From the NCBI GenBank assembly GCA_009838075.1, contig VXSG01000097.1, positions 1 to 64,000 on the forward strand: a DNA stretch of 64,000 nucleotides. The letters are read 5' to 3'. Under the pieces are notes generated by a model that ran no database searches, had not been told where the DNA came from, and was given only the letters and a program-made list of their open reading frames with translations. This document shows positions 54,080 to 63,127 of the stretch, piece by piece (positions within the stretch are counted from its first letter, which is position 1; the number at the start of each line of letters is the position of its first letter). Position numbers and translations under genes: made by a program. This stretch comes from Boseongicola sp. SB0665_bin_10. GTDB taxonomy: Bacteria > Pseudomonadota > Alphaproteobacteria > Rhodobacterales > Rhodobacteraceae.

Positions 54080-54415
54080 GGCAGGTCATGTTCGCTTGAC
54101 GATGCCACGGCGCGTGCGGCTGAATTGATGGTGGAGGTGGCGCGCTCGGGCCTCCTGCATGTTCGACCGTCAGTTCAGGGTTGAAGGATTTCGCCCGCTG
54201 CGCACCTTGGCCGTACGCAGCACACGTGCTCCTACTGAAGAAGACCTGTCCTGCGGGGCGCGAAGATCGAGGACAACATGTCCGGCTCAAGCCAGTGACC
54301 CGGACACGAGTCTTTTCCAGCAACGGCGTTGAAGGTCGGTCGGCGCCGTGTCGCGCGGAGAATCGCTGCACGAACCTGTCATCGGCGAGGGCTGGGGACG
54401 GTATCGGGTTCGCGC
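54080..54415. other. gene-free gap after scpB
   Basis: About 335 bases between convergent genes. No credible frame, no tRNA, no clear terminator. In some Rhodobacterales tatABC follows scpB; it is not here. Confidence 0.45.
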
Positions 54416-55195
54416 CTACTGGCCAAACCGGTAGAAGATCATCACGCGCGCCATTCCGCCCTGGTTGTCGAGCGAATAGGTGCAGGGCCTGAACTCGCCG
54501 CCCCGACCACAGCGATTGTTGCCGGACGCGTTTACCTGATAGTTTTCCTGCCCGAAGTCAAAGCGCGTCCCGTCGAGTCGCACGGCCCAACCGGAGGAGA
54601 GCGGCATCTCGAGACCCGCCCCAAGCGCCCATCCAACCCGGGTTTTGTCACTTCGGAAAGAGTCGTCGGCGTCAAAAAGCAGGTTCCCTTCAAGGCAACC
54701 GGGCCCCCCGTAGTCAATGTCAGTGACTGAATTGACGATCCGTGCCAGCGCAGGCCCGCCGGCGAGAAAGACCCGGGTGTTCCCGACATCCATGTCAAGG
54801 CCCATTCGCGCCGTGGCCATCCAGCGAATGCGCGCCGTGGCGGTTTCGTCGCCACATGTCGGATCCAGCTGGTCCGTGTCCGCGGACATTCTGCCGGCCA
54901 GGGCGTCGATTTCGATCCGCAGCCCCGTTCGACCCATGTCAAGGCGGCGGCCTGCCAGAAGGCCGACGGCGGCGGCCGGACTGTCGAACTTGTTGGTTGA
55001 CCCCGGACTGCCCCAATCGGCAAATCCGTCGACATCAACGATCTTGTTCGCCACCTTTCCGGTGCTGACGAACAATCCGGCGTAATTCCCGTTGCCGCCA
55101 ATGTCGGCAGCCCGTGTCTCCGCGGCACTGATAGCCAGCACGGCGAGGGCGGCCACGGTCATGGTCCGCCACCGCCAAGACATGTCCCGTATCAT
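54416..55195 (-). CDS. outer-membrane beta-barrel protein (OmpW/Omp25-like size)
   Basis: A 259-residue exported protein: signal peptide (TMTVAALAVLAISAAETRAA), then alternating amphipathic strands with Gly/aromatic turns, and a C-terminal strand RVMIFYRFGQ ending in an aromatic-rich pattern near the terminus, as in 8-stranded barrels. Cysteine pairs in DPTCGDETATA, GGPGCLEG and NNRCGRGGEFRPC suggest disulfides. Start taken at 55195 with GGAG 5 bases before; 55183 is possible. No closer family name can be supported. Confidence 0.72.
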   Translation of the reverse strand: MIRDMSWRWRTMTVAALAVLAISAAETRAADIGGNGNYAGLFVSTGKVANKIVDVDGFADWGSPGSTNKFDSPAAAVGLLAGRRLDMGRTGLRIEIDALAGRMSADTDQLDPTCGDETATARIRWMATARMGLDMDVGNTRVFLAGGPALARIVNSVTDIDYGGPGCLEGNLLFDADDSFRSDKTRVGWALGAGLEMPLSSGWAVRLDGTRFDFGQENYQVNASGNNRCGRGGEFRPCTYSLDNQGGMARVMIFYRFGQ

Positions 55196-55654
55196 GCGGC
55201 TCCAGCCTCCATCGTGCCAGCGATGCGACGGCGTCGTGCGCGCACCAACCAAAGTGCCAATGGAAGCACGATCGACCGCGGCACGGAAAGGGCGGTCCTT
55301 CGCGACTTCGTCCAACATCGCACACTTCCCCCGTCGAGTATCAGCCTTCGAAAATGCCGGTGCACAGCGACTCATTGCAAGCGGAACAAGTTACGTCAAC
55401 CGACCCGATGGAGCAGGTCCCCGTCCGGCGGGGCAGCACGGTGCGGTCAACGCAGCATGTGCATCGCGGGCAACCCCTTGTCGCAAGATGGTTCGGGACG
55501 AGAGTCCATGAACGGCGCGGTTCGCGACGGAACCGTTCAAGCTCTCACCGCCGCACGGCACGGGTCCGCCAGCTCTTGCGGACGAAAATGAAGTGGCCAG
55601 AGGAGAAATGGCGGAACAATGCATTTCACGGCGCCGAAATCAGGCCAGGATGTT
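55196..55654. other. gap between the barrel gene and dcd
   Basis: About 460 bases without a credible gene. Small stems are present (for example CGGTTC-GCGACG-GAACCG), none with a T-run. It must hold the promoter of the barrel gene. Confidence 0.45.
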
Positions 55655-56746
55655 TCAGGGCGGGGTCGCTGACCCCATCCGGAACTGCTTTGAGAGCTTG
55701 AGCCCCTGGCCCTGGTAGTTGGACGAAATCGCGCTTCCATACAGCGCTGCAGGCCGCGCGGACATCCTTTCGTACACCAGGCGCCCGACAATCTGGCCAT
55801 GCTCAAGAACGAACGGCGCCTCATGGCACCGCACTTCCAACACGCCTCGGGAACCTGCGCCACCCGCCTCGGCCCAGCCGAATCCCGGGTCGAAGAAACC
55901 CGCGTAGTGGACGCGAAACTCTCCGGCCATGGCCAGGTATGGCGCCATTTCCGCGGCATGAGTCGGCGGGATCGTCACGGCCTCCCGGCTGACCAGGATG
56001 TAGAAGGCTCCGGGATCCAGGATGATCCGTCCCTCGCCGGTGTGGACTTCCTCCCAGAATTCGTCAGGTTCGTAGCCAGCAAAGTTGTCGAGGTCGATCA
56101 CCCCGCCATGCGGCTTGGCGCGGTAGCCGACGAGCGTTCCGTCGGCCGGATCCAGGTCGACCGAGAATCCGAGACCCTCGGAGATCACTGCCGTTCCGGA
56201 GACGAGGCCGACTTCCTCATGGAGTGCGGCTAGGGCGGTGTCATCCAGCGCGACGTGTCCTTCTCGGAACCGGATCTGGTTGAGCCGCATGCCCGGCCGG
56301 ACCAGCACGGAGAACGACCGAGGGCAGATCTCGGCATAAAGCGGTCCATGATAGCCCGCCGGGATGCGGTCGAACTCCGTCGCGCCGTCCGTGATGGCCC
56401 GGGTCAGAAGGTCAAGCCTGCCGGTCGAGCTCTTTGCGTTCGCGACCGCTGAAATGGTCTTTGGCAGGGCAAGTCGCTCCTGCAAGGGCACGACATAGAC
56501 GCATCCCCTTTCGAGCACCGCACCGTCGCTGAGATCGAATCGATGCATCTCGAACTTGTGCAGCCGATCCTCGACGCCGGCACCGCCGGTTGCGAGGAAG
56601 GATGCGCGGACACGATAGGCGACGTCGCCGAGTCGCAGGTCCAGCGACGCGGGCTGGACCTGTGCGTCCGCGAATCCCGCGCCGGCGTCGATCGAACCGT
56701 TCCCGATCATGGCCCGGATTTCGGTGTCTGGCAGAACGCCAGTCAC
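55655..56746 (-). CDS. dcd: dCTP deaminase, long (duplicated) form
   Basis: 2'-deoxycytidine 5'-triphosphate deaminase, about 363 residues, turns dCTP into dUTP for dTTP synthesis. It is about twice the size of E. coli Dcd because the double-stranded beta-helix is repeated; the first half begins GVLPDTEIRAMIGNGSI and both halves carry family blocks (VQPASLDLRLGDVAYRV, AVANAKSSTGRLDL, and later YEPDEFWEEV, GAFYILVSREAVTIPP). Start is placed at GTG 56746, where family similarity begins; the track ORF runs 44 codons further with poor composition. The Shine-Dalgarno is weak. It lies downstream of tRNA-Pro. Confidence 0.88.
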   Translation of the reverse strand: MTGVLPDTEIRAMIGNGSIDAGAGFADAQVQPASLDLRLGDVAYRVRASFLATGGAGVEDRLHKFEMHRFDLSDGAVLERGCVYVVPLQERLALPKTISAVANAKSSTGRLDLLTRAITDGATEFDRIPAGYHGPLYAEICPRSFSVLVRPGMRLNQIRFREGHVALDDTALAALHEEVGLVSGTAVISEGLGFSVDLDPADGTLVGYRAKPHGGVIDLDNFAGYEPDEFWEEVHTGEGRIILDPGAFYILVSREAVTIPPTHAAEMAPYLAMAGEFRVHYAGFFDPGFGWAEAGGAGSRGVLEVRCHEAPFVLEHGQIVGRLVYERMSARPAALYGSAISSNYQGQGLKLSKQFRMGSATPP

Positions 56747-56916
56747 GGTCGGCGCTCGGAAGTGGGCGGCAATTTCTCGGGTGCAGCGTCTCGATGGCGT
56801 CGGCATGCGCGAAGAGCGGCCAGGTGTCCTGCGACACGGAACGCACGGACCCGGCTGCCCTTGCAACTCTTCCTGCATGATGAATTCGTCATCGGTTGCC
56901 CAGGTCTTTCAGGTGA

Positions 56917-56994
56917 TGGTCGGGCTAGCAGGATTTGAACCTGCGACCTTCCGTCCCCCAGACGGACGCGCTAACCAAGCTGCGCCATAGCCCG
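56917..56994 (-). tRNA. tRNA-Pro (anticodon GGG)
   Basis: Read on the minus strand: acceptor CGGGCTA pairs with TAGCCCG; D-arm GCGC..GCGC; anticodon stem TCCGT/ACGGA around the loop CTGGGGG, giving anticodon GGG; T-arm GCAGG-TTCAAAT-CCTGC; discriminator A, then an encoded CCA at 56919-56917. It sits 57 bases after the MerR gene on the same strand, as in related genomes. Confidence 0.97.
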
Positions 56995-57051
56995 ACTTTC
57001 GGCCTTCTGTCGCAAAAGGGGACGCGTGGCAATGGTTGATCCGGCGGCATG

Positions 57052-57729
57052 TCACGAATCCACGGACCTGCGCGTTGAAAGGGCCCTAAGTCGTCCGGCA
57101 ACCTTCAACAGGCCATCGCGACGCGCTTTCAGCTTGGCCGGGTCGGCCAGAATCACGCGTGCGGCGATCCCAGGCCCCCGAGCAAAATCCTCGGCATCGT
57201 CCTCGGGGTCCGCTTCAGCGGCATCGGATGGATCGATCTCGAGGGCAGCTTCCCGTGCGGGCCGCAGGCCCGCATCTGCCTGTTCCGCGGCATCCGCTTC
57301 TTCCTGGGGCCGGCTCTCCATCGTGTCGGCATCGGTGTCGGCGTGTCCGCCGTCCCCTTCCATCTCGTCGGGCGCGGCGGGGGAGGGAATCCGTTGCGCG
57401 TCCTTTGCAACGGACTCAACTTGGTCTTGAGCTTCCTGCTCCGCCTGTTCTGAATCAAGCGGAATCGAGAAGGAGGAGACGTGACTCGCTCCTTGTTCCC
57501 GGAGCAGCTTCTGCACCCCGCGAATCGTCATGCCCTTGTCCCGTAGAAGCGTCTTTATCCCTCCAACGAGCAGCATGTCGGCAGGACGATAGTAGCGGCG
57601 TCCACCGGCACGCTTTGTCGGCTTGATTTGCGCAAACCGCGTTTCCCAGAAGCGAAGGACGTGTGCGGGCACATCCAGCCAGTCAGCCACTTCAGAAATG
57701 GTTCGGAACGCCTCGCGGGACTTTTGCAC
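57052..57729 (-). CDS. MerR-family transcriptional regulator
   Basis: A 225-residue regulator. The N-terminal winged helix is clear: [50 protein letters not shown] and [13 protein letters not shown]. The rest is an acidic Ala/Glu/Asp-rich region without an effector fold, then a basic tail ([19 protein letters not shown]). It is not a metal sensor: the usual cysteines are missing. The start is GTG at 57729. It lies 6 bases behind ihfA and is probably co-transcribed; its targets are unknown. Confidence 0.88.
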   Translation of the reverse strand: MQKSREAFRTISEVADWLDVPAHVLRFWETRFAQIKPTKRAGGRRYYRPADMLLVGGIKTLLRDKGMTIRGVQKLLREQGASHVSSFSIPLDSEQAEQEAQDQVESVAKDAQRIPSPAAPDEMEGDGGHADTDADTMESRPQEEADAAEQADAGLRPAREAALEIDPSDAAEADPEDDAEDFARGPGIAARVILADPAKLKARRDGLLKVAGRLRALSTRRSVDS

Positions 57730-57735
57730 CGTGGA

Positions 57736-58038
57736 TCAAGCCTTGTTGCCGGCAGCTACTCGCTCTTTCATCAGATGAGAGGGACGAAACGTAAGAACTT
57801 TGCGTGGATGGATCGGCACCTCTTCGCCGGTCTTGGGATTGCGGCCGACGCGCGGTCCCTTTTCCCGGATGGAGAATGTTCCGAAGGAAGAGACTTTCAC
57901 CTGTTCACCCCTGGCGAGAGTGTCTGAAATGTGTTCAATGACGCTTTCGACCAGTTGAGCGGATTCGTTGCGACTGAGACCGACTTCCTGGTAGACGGCA
58001 TCCCTGAGATCCATCCGTGTCAATGTCTGTTCGCCCAT
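57736..58038 (-). CDS. ihfA: integration host factor alpha subunit
   Basis: IHF-alpha, 100 residues, one half of the IHF heterodimer that bends DNA sharply. [43 protein letters not shown] and the DNA-intercalating arm [22 protein letters not shown] are present. ATG at 58038 has AGGGGGA upstream; the ORF extends 21 codons more but without similarity. It lies between fabH and the MerR gene on the same strand. Confidence 0.95.
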   Translation of the reverse strand: MGEQTLTRMDLRDAVYQEVGLSRNESAQLVESVIEHISDTLARGEQVKVSSFGTFSIREKGPRVGRNPKTGEEVPIHPRKVLTFRPSHLMKERVAAGNKA

Positions 58039-58135
58039 AAATTCCCCCTGCACGAATTTGTTTTGTGGCGGCAGAATGGGCGGGGAGAGTTGCCGAGTCA
58101 ATAACGGGACGCCCCCAAAATCGGGCTGGTCCGGA

Positions 58136-59107
58136 CTACCAGCGGAGAATGACCGATCCCCAGGCCAGGCCGCCGCCGATCGCCTCGGTAAGAAGCAGGT
58201 CGCCGGGCTTGATCTGGCCGCGCTCGACCCCGACCGAAAGCGCGAGGGGAATCGATGCCGCCGAGGTGTTGCCGTGTTCCTGCACTGTCAGCACGACCCG
58301 CTCCAGCCCGAGACCGAGCTTCTGGGCGGTTGACTTGATTATCCTCAGATTCGCCTGATGCGGAACGAGCCAGTCTACGTCAGCGCCCGTGAGCCTGAGA
58401 CTGTCCAGCGAGGCTTGCGCCGTCCGCGCCAGCTTTTCCACGGCATGCCGGAACACTTCGCGGCCTTGCATGCGCAGGTGCCCGATCTCCTGCGTCGACA
58501 CGCCGCCGTCAACGTAGAGGATGTCGCGGTAGCGCCCGTCGGAATGGAGGTCCGTCGCAAGGATTCCGCGATCAGCGTTAGACCCCTCGCCCTCGGCGAC
58601 CTCTAGCAGGACCGCCCCAGCGCCGTCACCGAACAGCACGCAGGTCGTGCGGTCGCTCCAGTCAAGAATGCTGCTGAAGGTCTCCGCTCCGATCACGAGA
58701 ATGCGGCGAGCCTCGCCCGAGACGATCAATGCGTTGGCCTGGGACAGTCCGAAGACGAATCCCGCACAGACGGCCTGCACGTCGAAGGCGAATCCTCGAG
58801 TCATGCCGAGTTTTCCCTGCACGATCGTCGCCGCCGACGGGAACGTCAGGTCCGGCGTGGACGTGGCGACGATCACCGCGTCGATGTCGTCTGCTGCGCG
58901 GCCCCCCGCAGCCAGCGCCGACAACGCGGCCTTGGTTGCAAGTTCGGAGACAGCTTCGCCTTCAGCGGCAAAGTGACGAGATTCGATTCCCGTTCGCGCC
59001 CTGATCCATTCATCCGACGTGTCGAGCTTGCTCTCGAACCAGGAATTCGGAATCACCCGTTCGGGCAGATAGTGCCCAACCCCTTGCACCACCGCGCGTG
59101 TCGTCAT
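58136..59107 (-). CDS. fabH: beta-ketoacyl-ACP synthase III
   Basis: FabH, 323 residues, starts fatty-acid synthesis by condensing acetyl-CoA with malonyl-ACP. Catalytic Cys in [13 protein letters not shown], His in [10 protein letters not shown] and Asn in [11 protein letters not shown] are in place, as is the ending [19 protein letters not shown] at 59107 overlaps the plsX stop by 4 bases (ATGA), so the two are translationally coupled; the longer ORF in the track lies inside plsX. Confidence 0.96.
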   Translation of the reverse strand: MTTRAVVQGVGHYLPERVIPNSWFESKLDTSDEWIRARTGIESRHFAAEGEAVSELATKAALSALAAGGRAADDIDAVIVATSTPDLTFPSAATIVQGKLGMTRGFAFDVQAVCAGFVFGLSQANALIVSGEARRILVIGAETFSSILDWSDRTTCVLFGDGAGAVLLEVAEGEGSNADRGILATDLHSDGRYRDILYVDGGVSTQEIGHLRMQGREVFRHAVEKLARTAQASLDSLRLTGADVDWLVPHQANLRIIKSTAQKLGLGLERVVLTVQEHGNTSAASIPLALSVGVERGQIKPGDLLLTEAIGGGLAWGSVILRW

Positions 59108-60195
59108 CGTTCCCGTTCTTTGCCAGCCGCCTCGGCGGTTCCCCCGTTCCCACACTGCCCGCCGGGGTTGACGGATGCAACCCGGGCCGCGAGGCGTTCG
59201 TTGAACCGGCTTTCTGCCAGGCGGCATGCAAGCCCAATGGCGGAAGCGACGCCGACCGCGTCGGCTGACCCGTGGCTCTTGACCACGGTGCCGTTGAGGC
59301 CGAGGAACACGCCGCCATTCACGCGCCTGGGATCAATTCGCTTCGAAAGGCGGCGAAGCGACGTCACCGCCAGCAGCGCTGCAATCCGTGAGAGCGGCGT
59401 GGCGCGAAAGGCCTCGCGCAGGAACTCGCGGATGAGCAATGCAGTTCCTTCCCCTGTCTTCAGCGCGATATTGCCGGTAAATCCGTCCGTCACGATCACG
59501 TCCACGCGGCCCGACGGAATGTCGCCGCCCTCGACAAAGCCGACAAATTCGAAATTTGCGTCGTCGGCTGCCGACGCGATCAGGTCGTGCGCCTCGCGAA
59601 TCTCTGTATGGCCCTTGTTCTCCTCGGTGCCGACGTTCATGAGGCCGATGCGCGGCCGGGACAGTTCCAGGCCGTTTCGCGCGTAGGAAGCGCCCATGAG
59701 CGCGTATTGAAGGAGATTCCTGGCGTCGGCCCGAATGTCCGCGCCGACGTCAAGCAAGACATTGAATCCTCCCGGACTGCGAGATGGCCAGAGGCAGGCG
59801 ATTGCAGGCCGGTCGACGCCTGGAAGCTTCTTCAGCCTGATCGTGGACAGCGCCATCAGGGCGCCGGTGTTTCCGCATGACACCACGGCATCGGCCTCTC
59901 CGCCCCTGACAGCCTCGACCGCCGCCCACATGGAAGTTCCCTTGCCGTTGCGCAGCACGTGGCTTGGCTTGTCGTCCATGCTGACGACTTCGTCCACGTG
60001 ACGGATTCCGCAGCAGTCCACCAGCATGCGCTTCTTGCCCAGCCTGTTCCTTCTGCGGAGCAGCCTGCGCAGCTCGGGCTCGGGGCCAAAGAGCAGGAAT
60101 TCGAATTTGGGGTTCTTTCTTGCGGCCCTGGCAATGCCGGCAACGACGGCGGCCGGTCCCCGGTCGCCTCCCATGGCGTCAACGGAAATCGTCAT
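59104..60195 (-). CDS. plsX: phosphate acyltransferase PlsX
   Basis: PlsX, 363 residues, makes acyl-phosphate from acyl-ACP, the first step of phospholipid synthesis with PlsY. ISVDAMGGDRGPAAVV, VSCGNTGALMALS, DVGADIRADARNLLQYALMG, GLMNVGTEENKGHT and VDVIVTDGFTGNIALKTGEG are family blocks. Start is placed at 60195 (MTISVDAMGGD); an ATG 14 codons earlier (60237) is in frame and neither has a strong Shine-Dalgarno. It overlaps fabH by 4 bases and follows rpmF. Confidence 0.94.
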   Translation of the reverse strand: MTISVDAMGGDRGPAAVVAGIARAARKNPKFEFLLFGPEPELRRLLRRRNRLGKKRMLVDCCGIRHVDEVVSMDDKPSHVLRNGKGTSMWAAVEAVRGGEADAVVSCGNTGALMALSTIRLKKLPGVDRPAIACLWPSRSPGGFNVLLDVGADIRADARNLLQYALMGASYARNGLELSRPRIGLMNVGTEENKGHTEIREAHDLIASAADDANFEFVGFVEGGDIPSGRVDVIVTDGFTGNIALKTGEGTALLIREFLREAFRATPLSRIAALLAVTSLRRLSKRIDPRRVNGGVFLGLNGTVVKSHGSADAVGVASAIGLACRLAESRFNERLAARVASVNPGGQCGNGGTAEAAGKERER

Positions 60196-60260
60196 GCGCT
60201 TGTTCGCGCCGCTGGACAGATCGGGAATATTCGCCATCCCAGGTGTGTTGGATGCCGGGT

Positions 60261-60467
60261 TCAGGCTGCGTCCTCATCCAAGTCGAATTCCTCGATCTGG
60301 GCAACAACTTCCTGACCATCGTAGTAGCCGCAGGCGGCGCAGACATGGTGCGGGCGTTTCAATTCGCCGCAGTTGGGACACTCGCCGGGATTCGAGGCGA
60401 ACAGCGCGTCATGGGAACGGCGCTTGTTGCGGCGAGATGGAGTGATCTTGTTCTGCTGGACGGCCAT
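60261..60467 (-). CDS. rpmF: 50S ribosomal protein L32
   Basis: L32, 68 residues. [22 protein letters not shown] is the conserved start, and a four-cysteine zinc ribbon is formed by CPNCGELK and CAACGYYDG, so this is the zinc-binding (C+) version. It lies between the DUF177 gene and plsX, all on the minus strand, in the usual order. Confidence 0.96.
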   Translation of the reverse strand: MAVQQNKITPSRRNKRRSHDALFASNPGECPNCGELKRPHHVCAACGYYDGQEVVAQIEEFDLDEDAA

Positions 60468-60614
60468 TTCCTAGATCCTCGGTTCAGTTTGGAAGTGCCT
60501 GACCCCGTCCAGGGTCCAAGCGGTCTTACGCGCCGGCACGCTTCTTGTCCAATCCATTGTCCTTCGTGCGGAGCCGGGAACATAGCGCGATTTCGTCCAA
60601 GGGCAAGGACGAAT

Positions 60615-61166
60615 TCACCGGCGGTTCTTGTCAGCGTCAGGCGTCCGTTCCTGCAGTGATTTCAATGCCGCGAACGGGCGGACCTCCTCGTCTGTCATCG
60701 GGGACTTTCCTGGCGCGGAAACCGAAATGCTGACAGGATCGACACCCTTGGCCCTTGGCCACGGCGGAAGGGCCAGGGCGAGGGCTTCGGCCAGGACTTC
60801 CTCGAGATCCAAGGTGGTCGGCAGCGGGTCTGCGTTTTCATCGGCAGGCATCTCGACCTCGTCACCCTCTGGCACCGGCAGGTCGTGCACGTAGAGACGG
60901 GTCACCCGTTCGTCGATGCGGGTGGTCACCGGGCTGCCCGTGGCAACGCAGTCCTGCTGGACCGTTGCGCCGAGCTTGGCGTCGAGCTTCAGGTCCCGGA
61001 GCCCGTCCGGCGAGAGATGGCCCTCGAGCTTCAGCTTTCGCAATCCCCTGATGCCGAGCGTCCGCGCGAGGGCGGCCCGCGCGTCCTCATCCGGCTCAAG
61101 CGAGAATGAAATCCTCTCCCTGACGGACTGGCACCTGATGATGTGACTGCCTGCACCGGTTGCCAC
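60615..61166 (-). CDS. DUF177/YceD family protein, ribosome-assembly related
   Basis: A 183-residue YceD-type protein. Blocks: LRKLKLEGHLSPDG, the Cys-containing ATVQQDCVATGSPV, the acidic DPLPTTLDLEEVLAEALALALPPWPR, and the end PFAALKSLQ. The gene precedes rpmF nearly everywhere; YceD is linked to 23S rRNA metabolism. Start is taken as GTG 61166 with AAGGA 7 bases before; TTG at 61172 is too close to that site. It diverges from the BamE-like gene. Confidence 0.9.
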   Translation of the reverse strand: MATGAGSHIIRCQSVRERISFSLEPDEDARAALARTLGIRGLRKLKLEGHLSPDGLRDLKLDAKLGATVQQDCVATGSPVTTRIDERVTRLYVHDLPVPEGDEVEMPADENADPLPTTLDLEEVLAEALALALPPWPRAKGVDPVSISVSAPGKSPMTDEEVRPFAALKSLQERTPDADKNRR

Positions 61167-61245
61167 GAGCAAATCCTTGAACCTGCGATCTTCTGTGGAT
61201 ATGCCGACTAGGCGGAGGTCGCGGATTTATCAAGAGGTGGGCGCA

Positions 61246-61710
61246 ATGAAGGTTTCGCGTGGGACGGTCTTCGGGGCAGGGGCCCTGCTGCTGAACCTTG
61301 TGCTTGTTCCTGCCTGTTCAAGCCTTGAAGACAGTCATGGCTATGTTCCGGAAGCCGGACTGGTCGAGGAAATCCAGGTCGGCATCGACACGAAGGTGAC
61401 GGTCGCCCGCATCCTTGGTCGCCCTGGCGTGGAAGGGATCATCGACGACCGAGGCTGGTACTATGTCAGATCCGACTACCAGCGCCGTCTCTGGTATGCA
61501 CCCGTCGAGTCGAATCGCGAAGTTCTGTCGGTCTCCTTTGCCGACGACGGCGTTGTCGAGAATGTCGAACGCTTCGGGTTGGAGGATGGCCGTGTCGTCG
61601 CGCTGGAGCGCAGGGTCACGGATTCAAACACGCAGGGCATCAGTTTCCTGCGTCAGCTCTTCTCGAATTTCGGCAATTTCGATGCGAGCGCGCTCTTCGA
61701 CGAGAACTAG
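61246..61710 (+). CDS. BamE/SmpA/OmlA-family outer-membrane lipoprotein
   Basis: A 154-residue lipoprotein. The signal peptide ends with a lipobox VPAC (LVLVPACSSLEDSHG), and the SmpA/OmlA core EEIQVGIDTKVTVARILGRPG and RGWYYVRSDYQRRLWYAPVE follows. It should be the BamE part of the outer-membrane barrel assembly machine, held at the inner leaflet of the outer membrane. ATG at 61246 has GAGGTGG before it; the track ORF opens 23 codons earlier, in the DUF177 upstream region. Confidence 0.9.
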   Translation: MKVSRGTVFGAGALLLNLVLVPACSSLEDSHGYVPEAGLVEEIQVGIDTKVTVARILGRPGVEGIIDDRGWYYVRSDYQRRLWYAPVESNREVLSVSFADDGVVENVERFGLEDGRVVALERRVTDSNTQGISFLRQLFSNFGNFDASALFDEN

Positions 61711-61813
61711 GGTCTTCCGAAATGCAGGACCCCGCATTGGGCCAGTCCGGGCCCGCGGCATTGACCATGATCCGCGGCATGGGCGGACATCCGGCAGGTC
61801 GCATTGCAATACG

Positions 61814-62239
61814 TCACGTGGTCGTCGGTCCGGACTCCGGCTTGCCTGCCGATCCAGGCTCGAAGTTGAGCGCAACGCCATTGATGCAGTATCGAAGGCC
61901 CGTCGGCTTCGGACCGTCGGGGAACAAATGCCCCAGATGCCCGTCGCATCGTGCGCAATGCACCTCGGTCCTGCGCATGAAGAAACTGCGATCCTCGCTT
62001 TCGCCGATCGTGCGGTCGTCAATTGGCTGGTAGAAGGACGGCCATCCGGTACCGCTTTCGAACTTGTGGGCCTGGTCAAAAAGGCGTGATCCGCAGCCCT
62101 TGCACGTGAAGACGCCCGGCTCCTTCGGGAAATCGTCATGCGTGAAGGCGCGTTCTGTACCGTGCTTCCTGAGGACGTCGTATGCCGGCCCGCCCAACTG
62201 GTCGCGCCACTCTTCATCTGATTTGACGATCTTCTCCAC
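61814..62239 (-). CDS. msrB: peptide-methionine (R)-S-oxide reductase
   Basis: MsrB, 141 residues, repairs oxidised methionine (R-sulfoxide). EKIVKSDEEWRDQL, HGTERAFTHDDF, the zinc site CKGCG/CARCDGHLGH, SGTGWPSFY and the catalytic Cys in GLRYCINGVAL are intact. Start is placed at GTG 62239 with AAAGGGGA upstream; the ORF continues 10 codons further. It diverges from the olsB-like gene. Confidence 0.94.
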   Translation of the reverse strand: MEKIVKSDEEWRDQLGGPAYDVLRKHGTERAFTHDDFPKEPGVFTCKGCGSRLFDQAHKFESGTGWPSFYQPIDDRTIGESEDRSFFMRRTEVHCARCDGHLGHLFPDGPKPTGLRYCINGVALNFEPGSAGKPESGPTTT

Positions 62240-62337
62240 CTGGTTTCCCCTTTGTCGTGCTACGGTCAAGGTTGCGGGGCAACATTGCCCACGCGAAACT
62301 TAAGTCGGCGAACCGGAATCACCAAGGGGACACTGCG

Positions 62338-63096
62338 GTGCGCGCAACGTATAGGGCCCGACTCGCCGCTGCGCCCGAGGACATCGAGGTTGCACAGCGG
62401 CTTCGGTACAGGGCCTTCATCGCGTGTCGGGATGCCGTGGCCCGTCCTGACGGGCTTGACGCGGACCCGTTTGACGACATTTGCCAGCAGGTTCTCGTCG
62501 CCGAGGTGGGCAGCGACCGGGTCGTTGCCACGTTTCGGCTGCTGCGGCTTGGATGCGGGGCCGAAATCGGCAGGAGCTATTCGGCACAGCACTACGGGCT
62601 GAACGGCCTTTCCCGGTTTCGGTGGCCGATGGTCGAGATCGGCCGGTTCTGCGTGGCGCCAGACGAAGGCGATCCCGGCATCCTGCACGCGGCATGGGGC
62701 GCGCTGACCGCGTTCGTTGACCGGGAAGGGATCAAGCTTCTGTTCGGCTGTTCGTCGTTTCATGGAACCGACGCGGGGATCTACAGCGATGCATTCGCCA
62801 TGCTGCGGGAACGCCATCTCGCACCGCAGCGCTGGCTGCCGCGCATCAAGGCGCCGCACGTGTTCAGGTTCGCGCAACGGCTTCGGCAGAAGCCGGACCG
62901 GCGCCGGGCGCTGAGCTCGATGCCACCATTGCTGAGAAGCTACCTGTCAATGGGTGGCTGGGTCAGCGATCACGCGGTCATCGACCGGGAACTGAACACG
63001 CTTCACGTCTTCACCGGTCTGGAGGTTGACTCAATCCCGCCAGGGCGGGCACGCCTGCTGCGCACGGCCGCTGTCTCGCCGGACCGTCACGCTTGA
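62338..63096 (+). CDS. olsB: L-ornithine N(alpha)-acyltransferase (OlsB-like GNAT)
   Basis: A 252-residue acyltransferase of the OlsB/PF13444 type, which adds 3-hydroxyacyl groups to ornithine to form lyso-ornithine lipid. RLRYRAFIACRDAVARPDGLDADPFDDICQQVLV, EIGRFCVAPDEGDPGILHAAW and LFGCSSFHGTDAGIYSDAFAML are family blocks. Start is GTG 62338 with AAGGGGA 8 bases before; the track ORF overlaps the msrB start region. The partner acyltransferase gene olsA, usually next to olsB, is not here. Another amino-acid acyltransferase specificity is possible. Confidence 0.82.
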   Translation: MRATYRARLAAAPEDIEVAQRLRYRAFIACRDAVARPDGLDADPFDDICQQVLVAEVGSDRVVATFRLLRLGCGAEIGRSYSAQHYGLNGLSRFRWPMVEIGRFCVAPDEGDPGILHAAWGALTAFVDREGIKLLFGCSSFHGTDAGIYSDAFAMLRERHLAPQRWLPRIKAPHVFRFAQRLRQKPDRRRALSSMPPLLRSYLSMGGWVSDHAVIDRELNTLHVFTGLEVDSIPPGRARLLRTAAVSPDRHA

Positions 63097-63127
63097 CCTG
63101 TTTCGGAGTCCCGCATAGCCCGCCGGC

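Noticed and set aside
54181-54492. 103-residue plus-strand ORF after scpB
   Set aside because: Runs into the antisense of the barrel gene, Arg/Cys-rich, no tat or other family similarity.
57159-57626. 155-residue plus-strand ORF opposite the MerR gene
   Set aside because: Arg/Pro-rich shadow of the MerR acidic linker.
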